From contig PADF01000022.1 of NCBI GenBank assembly GCA_002702945.1, positions 30,281 to 38,283 of the forward strand: DNA of 8,003 nucleotides, in the 5' to 3' direction. The DNA is from Methanobacteriota archaeon (GTDB lineage: Archaea > Thermoplasmatota > Poseidoniia > Poseidoniales > Poseidoniaceae). Below the pieces are notes generated by a model that was not told where the DNA came from, ran no database searches, and saw only the letters and a list, made by a program, of their open reading frames with translations. The translations under genes were made by a program, and so were the position numbers. This document shows, piece after piece, positions 6,700-8,003 of this stretch (the first letter of the stretch is position 1; each line of letters opens with the position of its first letter).

Positions 6700-6942
6700 A
6701 TGTCTTCTGAAGACGATACACCCTATCGCTCTTACAACCGTACTTGGGCAGAAATAGAGAATATGCTTGAAGAAGCAGAAAAAAGATTAGTCCAGTGGAA
6801 GGACTGGTATGAACAATGTCGCAAAACCGGAGATTTAGACGGGATGAAGGAATCAGCACGTTCACACAAAGCACTACAAGGTGTAGTTAAGACCCTTAAG
6901 TGGGCTCTTGGCGAGGAAGGAATCGATACTCCTCTTGAGTAA
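6700..6942 (+). CDS. Small hypothetical protein, 80 residues, helical and Trp-rich
   Basis: I do not recognise this protein. It has an acidic N-terminus (MSSEDDTPYRSYNR), then two predicted helices, about 14-42 and 45-70, joined by a TGDLDG turn, and a short acidic tail. Such a layout suggests a helical hairpin. Four tryptophans (W16, W33, W36, W68) and one cysteine (C40) are present, with no Cys pair for metal. There is no signal peptide or membrane segment, so it should be cytoplasmic. It is probably real: it is open over its full length, has a TATA-like element and palindrome upstream, and its base composition is more balanced than that of the noncoding gap. It ends directly against the pdxS stop on the other strand. 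The opposite strand is also open here (6732-6953), but that reading overlaps the pdxS end and has low-complexity Ser-rich content. Confidence 0.65.
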   Translation: MSSEDDTPYRSYNRTWAEIENMLEEAEKRLVQWKDWYEQCRKTGDLDGMKESARSHKALQGVVKTLKWALGEEGIDTPLE

Positions 6943-7935
6943 TTACCAGCCACGTTGGTCTAGTCGGACTTCAAGAGTTTCTAGTTCATCTCCAACCATT
7001 GGTGAACCTAGAGTCATTGCCATTGCTTCAGCAACTTTTGCTCCATCATCATAATGTGCAGTTGCCATTACTATGGCATCAGCCATTGTTTTAGGGTCAT
7101 CTGACTTGAAGATTCCAGAACCAACAAAGACTCCATCCATGCCCATTTGCATCATTAAAGATGCGTCAGCAGGAGTTGCAATTCCGCCTGCTGAAAAAGT
7201 AACAACGGGTAGTCTTTCCATTTTCTTAACATCATTTAGGATAGAAGATATTTCCTCATGCATTGATTGACCAATTTCACCAAAAGGAGTCATATTGTAA
7301 CTACCAGGTAATTTTGATTGATTCGAAAGAACTCTATATCTTTCCATAATTATGCTTGCGGCATCGGAAATTCCGGAATCATCAAGTTTTTTCACTTGTT
7401 GAATTTCCTGATCAATAATTCTAGCATGAGTTACTGCCGCAACAACATTTCCAGTTCCAGCTTCACCCTTGGTACGAATCATTGATGCTCCTTCCCAAAT
7501 TCTCCTTACTGCTTCACCAAGTTCTGTAGCACCACATACGAACGGGATTTCATAATCTTTCTTATTTATGTGGAAATATGGGTCTGCAGGAGTAAGTACT
7601 TCAGATTCATCAATCATATCAACTCCCATTGATTCAAGAATTCTAGCCTCACCGTCATGACCGATTCTAGACTTAGCCATAACAGGAATTGAAGTACAAT
7701 CCAAAATTCCTTGAATCATATCTGGATGGCTCATTCTAGCAACACCACCATCTCTTCGGATGTCTGCTGGAACTCGCTCTAGTGCCATAACTGCAACTGC
7801 TCCTGAGTCTTCAGCAACAGCAGCCTGTTCAGGATTAACAACATCCATTATTACGCCGCCTTGCTGCATTCTTGCAAAGCCTCTCTTCACTAACTCGCTA
7901 CCGTTGTTTAACGTATTCAAATCAATAACTGACAT
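6943..7935 (-). CDS. pdxS: Pyridoxal 5'-phosphate synthase lyase subunit PdxS
   Basis: PdxS condenses ribose 5-phosphate, glyceraldehyde 3-phosphate and ammonia into pyridoxal 5'-phosphate. The ammonia comes from the glutaminase PdxT. The TIM-barrel protein shows all hallmark blocks: [13 protein letters not shown] (D31), [21 protein letters not shown] (K88, first Schiff-base lysine), [21 protein letters not shown] (K156, second lysine), [12 protein letters not shown] and [10 protein letters not shown]. These residues correspond to B. subtilis D24, K81 and K149. At 330 residues it is about 30 longer than bacterial PdxS, with the extra segment at about 185-225. The M. jannaschii enzyme is similarly long. 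The ATG at 7935 has an SD site (GGAGTGAT, 7939-7946). The upstream gene stops 20 bases before it, so the two are probably co-transcribed. No pdxT is in the window. Confidence 0.97.
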   Translation of the reverse strand: MSVIDLNTLNNGSELVKRGFARMQQGGVIMDVVNPEQAAVAEDSGAVAVMALERVPADIRRDGGVARMSHPDMIQGILDCTSIPVMAKSRIGHDGEARILESMGVDMIDESEVLTPADPYFHINKKDYEIPFVCGATELGEAVRRIWEGASMIRTKGEAGTGNVVAAVTHARIIDQEIQQVKKLDDSGISDAASIIMERYRVLSNQSKLPGSYNMTPFGEIGQSMHEEISSILNDVKKMERLPVVTFSAGGIATPADASLMMQMGMDGVFVGSGIFKSDDPKTMADAIVMATAHYDDGAKVAEAMAMTLGSPMVGDELETLEVRLDQRGW

Positions 7936-7938
7936 AAA

Positions 7939-7946
7939 ATCACTCC
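7939..7946 (-). promoter_or_regulatory. Shine-Dalgarno site of pdxS
   Basis: Read on the - strand, GGAGTGAT matches the archaeal anti-SD complement GGAGGTGAT with one base missing, and its GGAG lies seven bases before the pdxS ATG. It supports translation from an internal position of an mRNA shared with the upstream gene. Confidence 0.65.
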
Positions 7947-7955
7947 AAAGTAGAT

Positions 7956-8003
7956 TTAGTCTGCAAGAACTGGAGTATCGCCTTCAGCGATTTCAGCATC
8001 TAT
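7956..8003 (-). CDS. C-terminal end of an unidentified gene upstream of pdxS (5' part outside the window)
   Basis: On the - strand, the last 15 codons read [15 protein letters not shown] followed by TAA. Codon choice and acidic composition look like normal coding sequence, and the 20 bp gap with an SD site before pdxS is typical of an operon. The segment is too short to name a family. The other frames of this stretch were not excluded statistically. Confidence 0.5.
   Translation of the reverse strand: MDAEIAEGDTPVLAD

Noticed and set aside
6732..6953. Open reading frame of 73 codons on the - strand opposite the small gene
   Set aside because: It overlaps the end of pdxS on the same strand in another frame, is Ser-rich, and lacks an SD or promoter. 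The + strand reading has better context.
7073..7270. Open reading frame of 65 codons on the + strand within pdxS
   Set aside because: It is antisense to conserved PdxS sequence and is explained by the codon pattern of that gene.
1..8003. CRISPR array, tRNA, rRNA, insertion sequence, toxin-antitoxin or defence genes
   Set aside because: Read through for direct repeats with spacers, tRNA-like arms, transposase motifs and nuclease motifs. None was seen, and the window is almost fully covered by coding sequence with no gap over 70 bases.

Overview
The window is AT-rich and compact, and most likely comes from an archaeon. The archaeal reading is an inference from several independent features: a large N-glycosylation-sequon-rich surface protein with CARDB-like repeats, a 330-residue PdxS of the long form known from Methanocaldococcus jannaschii, a long COG1340/Bfr1-like coiled-coil protein, a DtxR-family regulator with a FeoA tail, TATA-like boxes close to start codons, and a mix of genes with Shine-Dalgarno (SD) sites and genes without them. 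The overall style fits a marine Thermoplasmatota lineage such as Poseidoniales (MGII) or MGIII. No rRNA or other phylogenetic marker is present, so that placement is tentative. I see no tRNA, rRNA, CRISPR array, insertion sequence or phage gene.

Layout. Positions 1-6942 carry six genes on the + strand with short gaps (34, 65 and 53 bp, an ATGA overlap, then 56 bp). They are: (1) a surface-anchored protein cut by the left edge, with a repeated beta-rich ectodomain, one membrane helix and two tandem zinc ribbons in its cytoplasmic tail; (2) a DtxR/MntR/IdeR-type metal-responsive regulator; (3) an unrecognised 521-residue membrane protein with four N-terminal helices and one C-terminal helix; (4) a 334-residue coiled-coil protein with a basic tail; (5) a sugar-1-phosphate nucleotidyltransferase with a short left-handed beta-helix, translationally coupled to gene 4; (6) an 80-residue Trp-rich helical protein of unknown function. 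Positions 6943-8003 are on the - strand: pdxS (PLP synthase lyase subunit), preceded by the last 15 codons of another gene cut by the right edge. Gene 6 and pdxS converge with zero bases between their stop codons.

How the genes relate. The coupled coiled-coil/nucleotidyltransferase pair is the only clear co-translated unit. The nucleotidyltransferase could supply activated sugar for glycans, and the sequon-rich surface protein nearby could be a recipient, but this link is only suggested by proximity. The dtxR gene may regulate local or distant metal-uptake genes. pdxS makes vitamin B6 with a PdxT partner that is not in the window. Three short inverted repeats lie upstream of genes 3, 4 and 6, and two of them sit between a TATA-like box and the start codon, where an archaeal repressor would bind. 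I found no convincing complete new system. The most unusual items are the surface protein with the double zinc-ribbon tail, the unrecognised five-helix membrane protein, and the palindrome abutting the start of gene 6.
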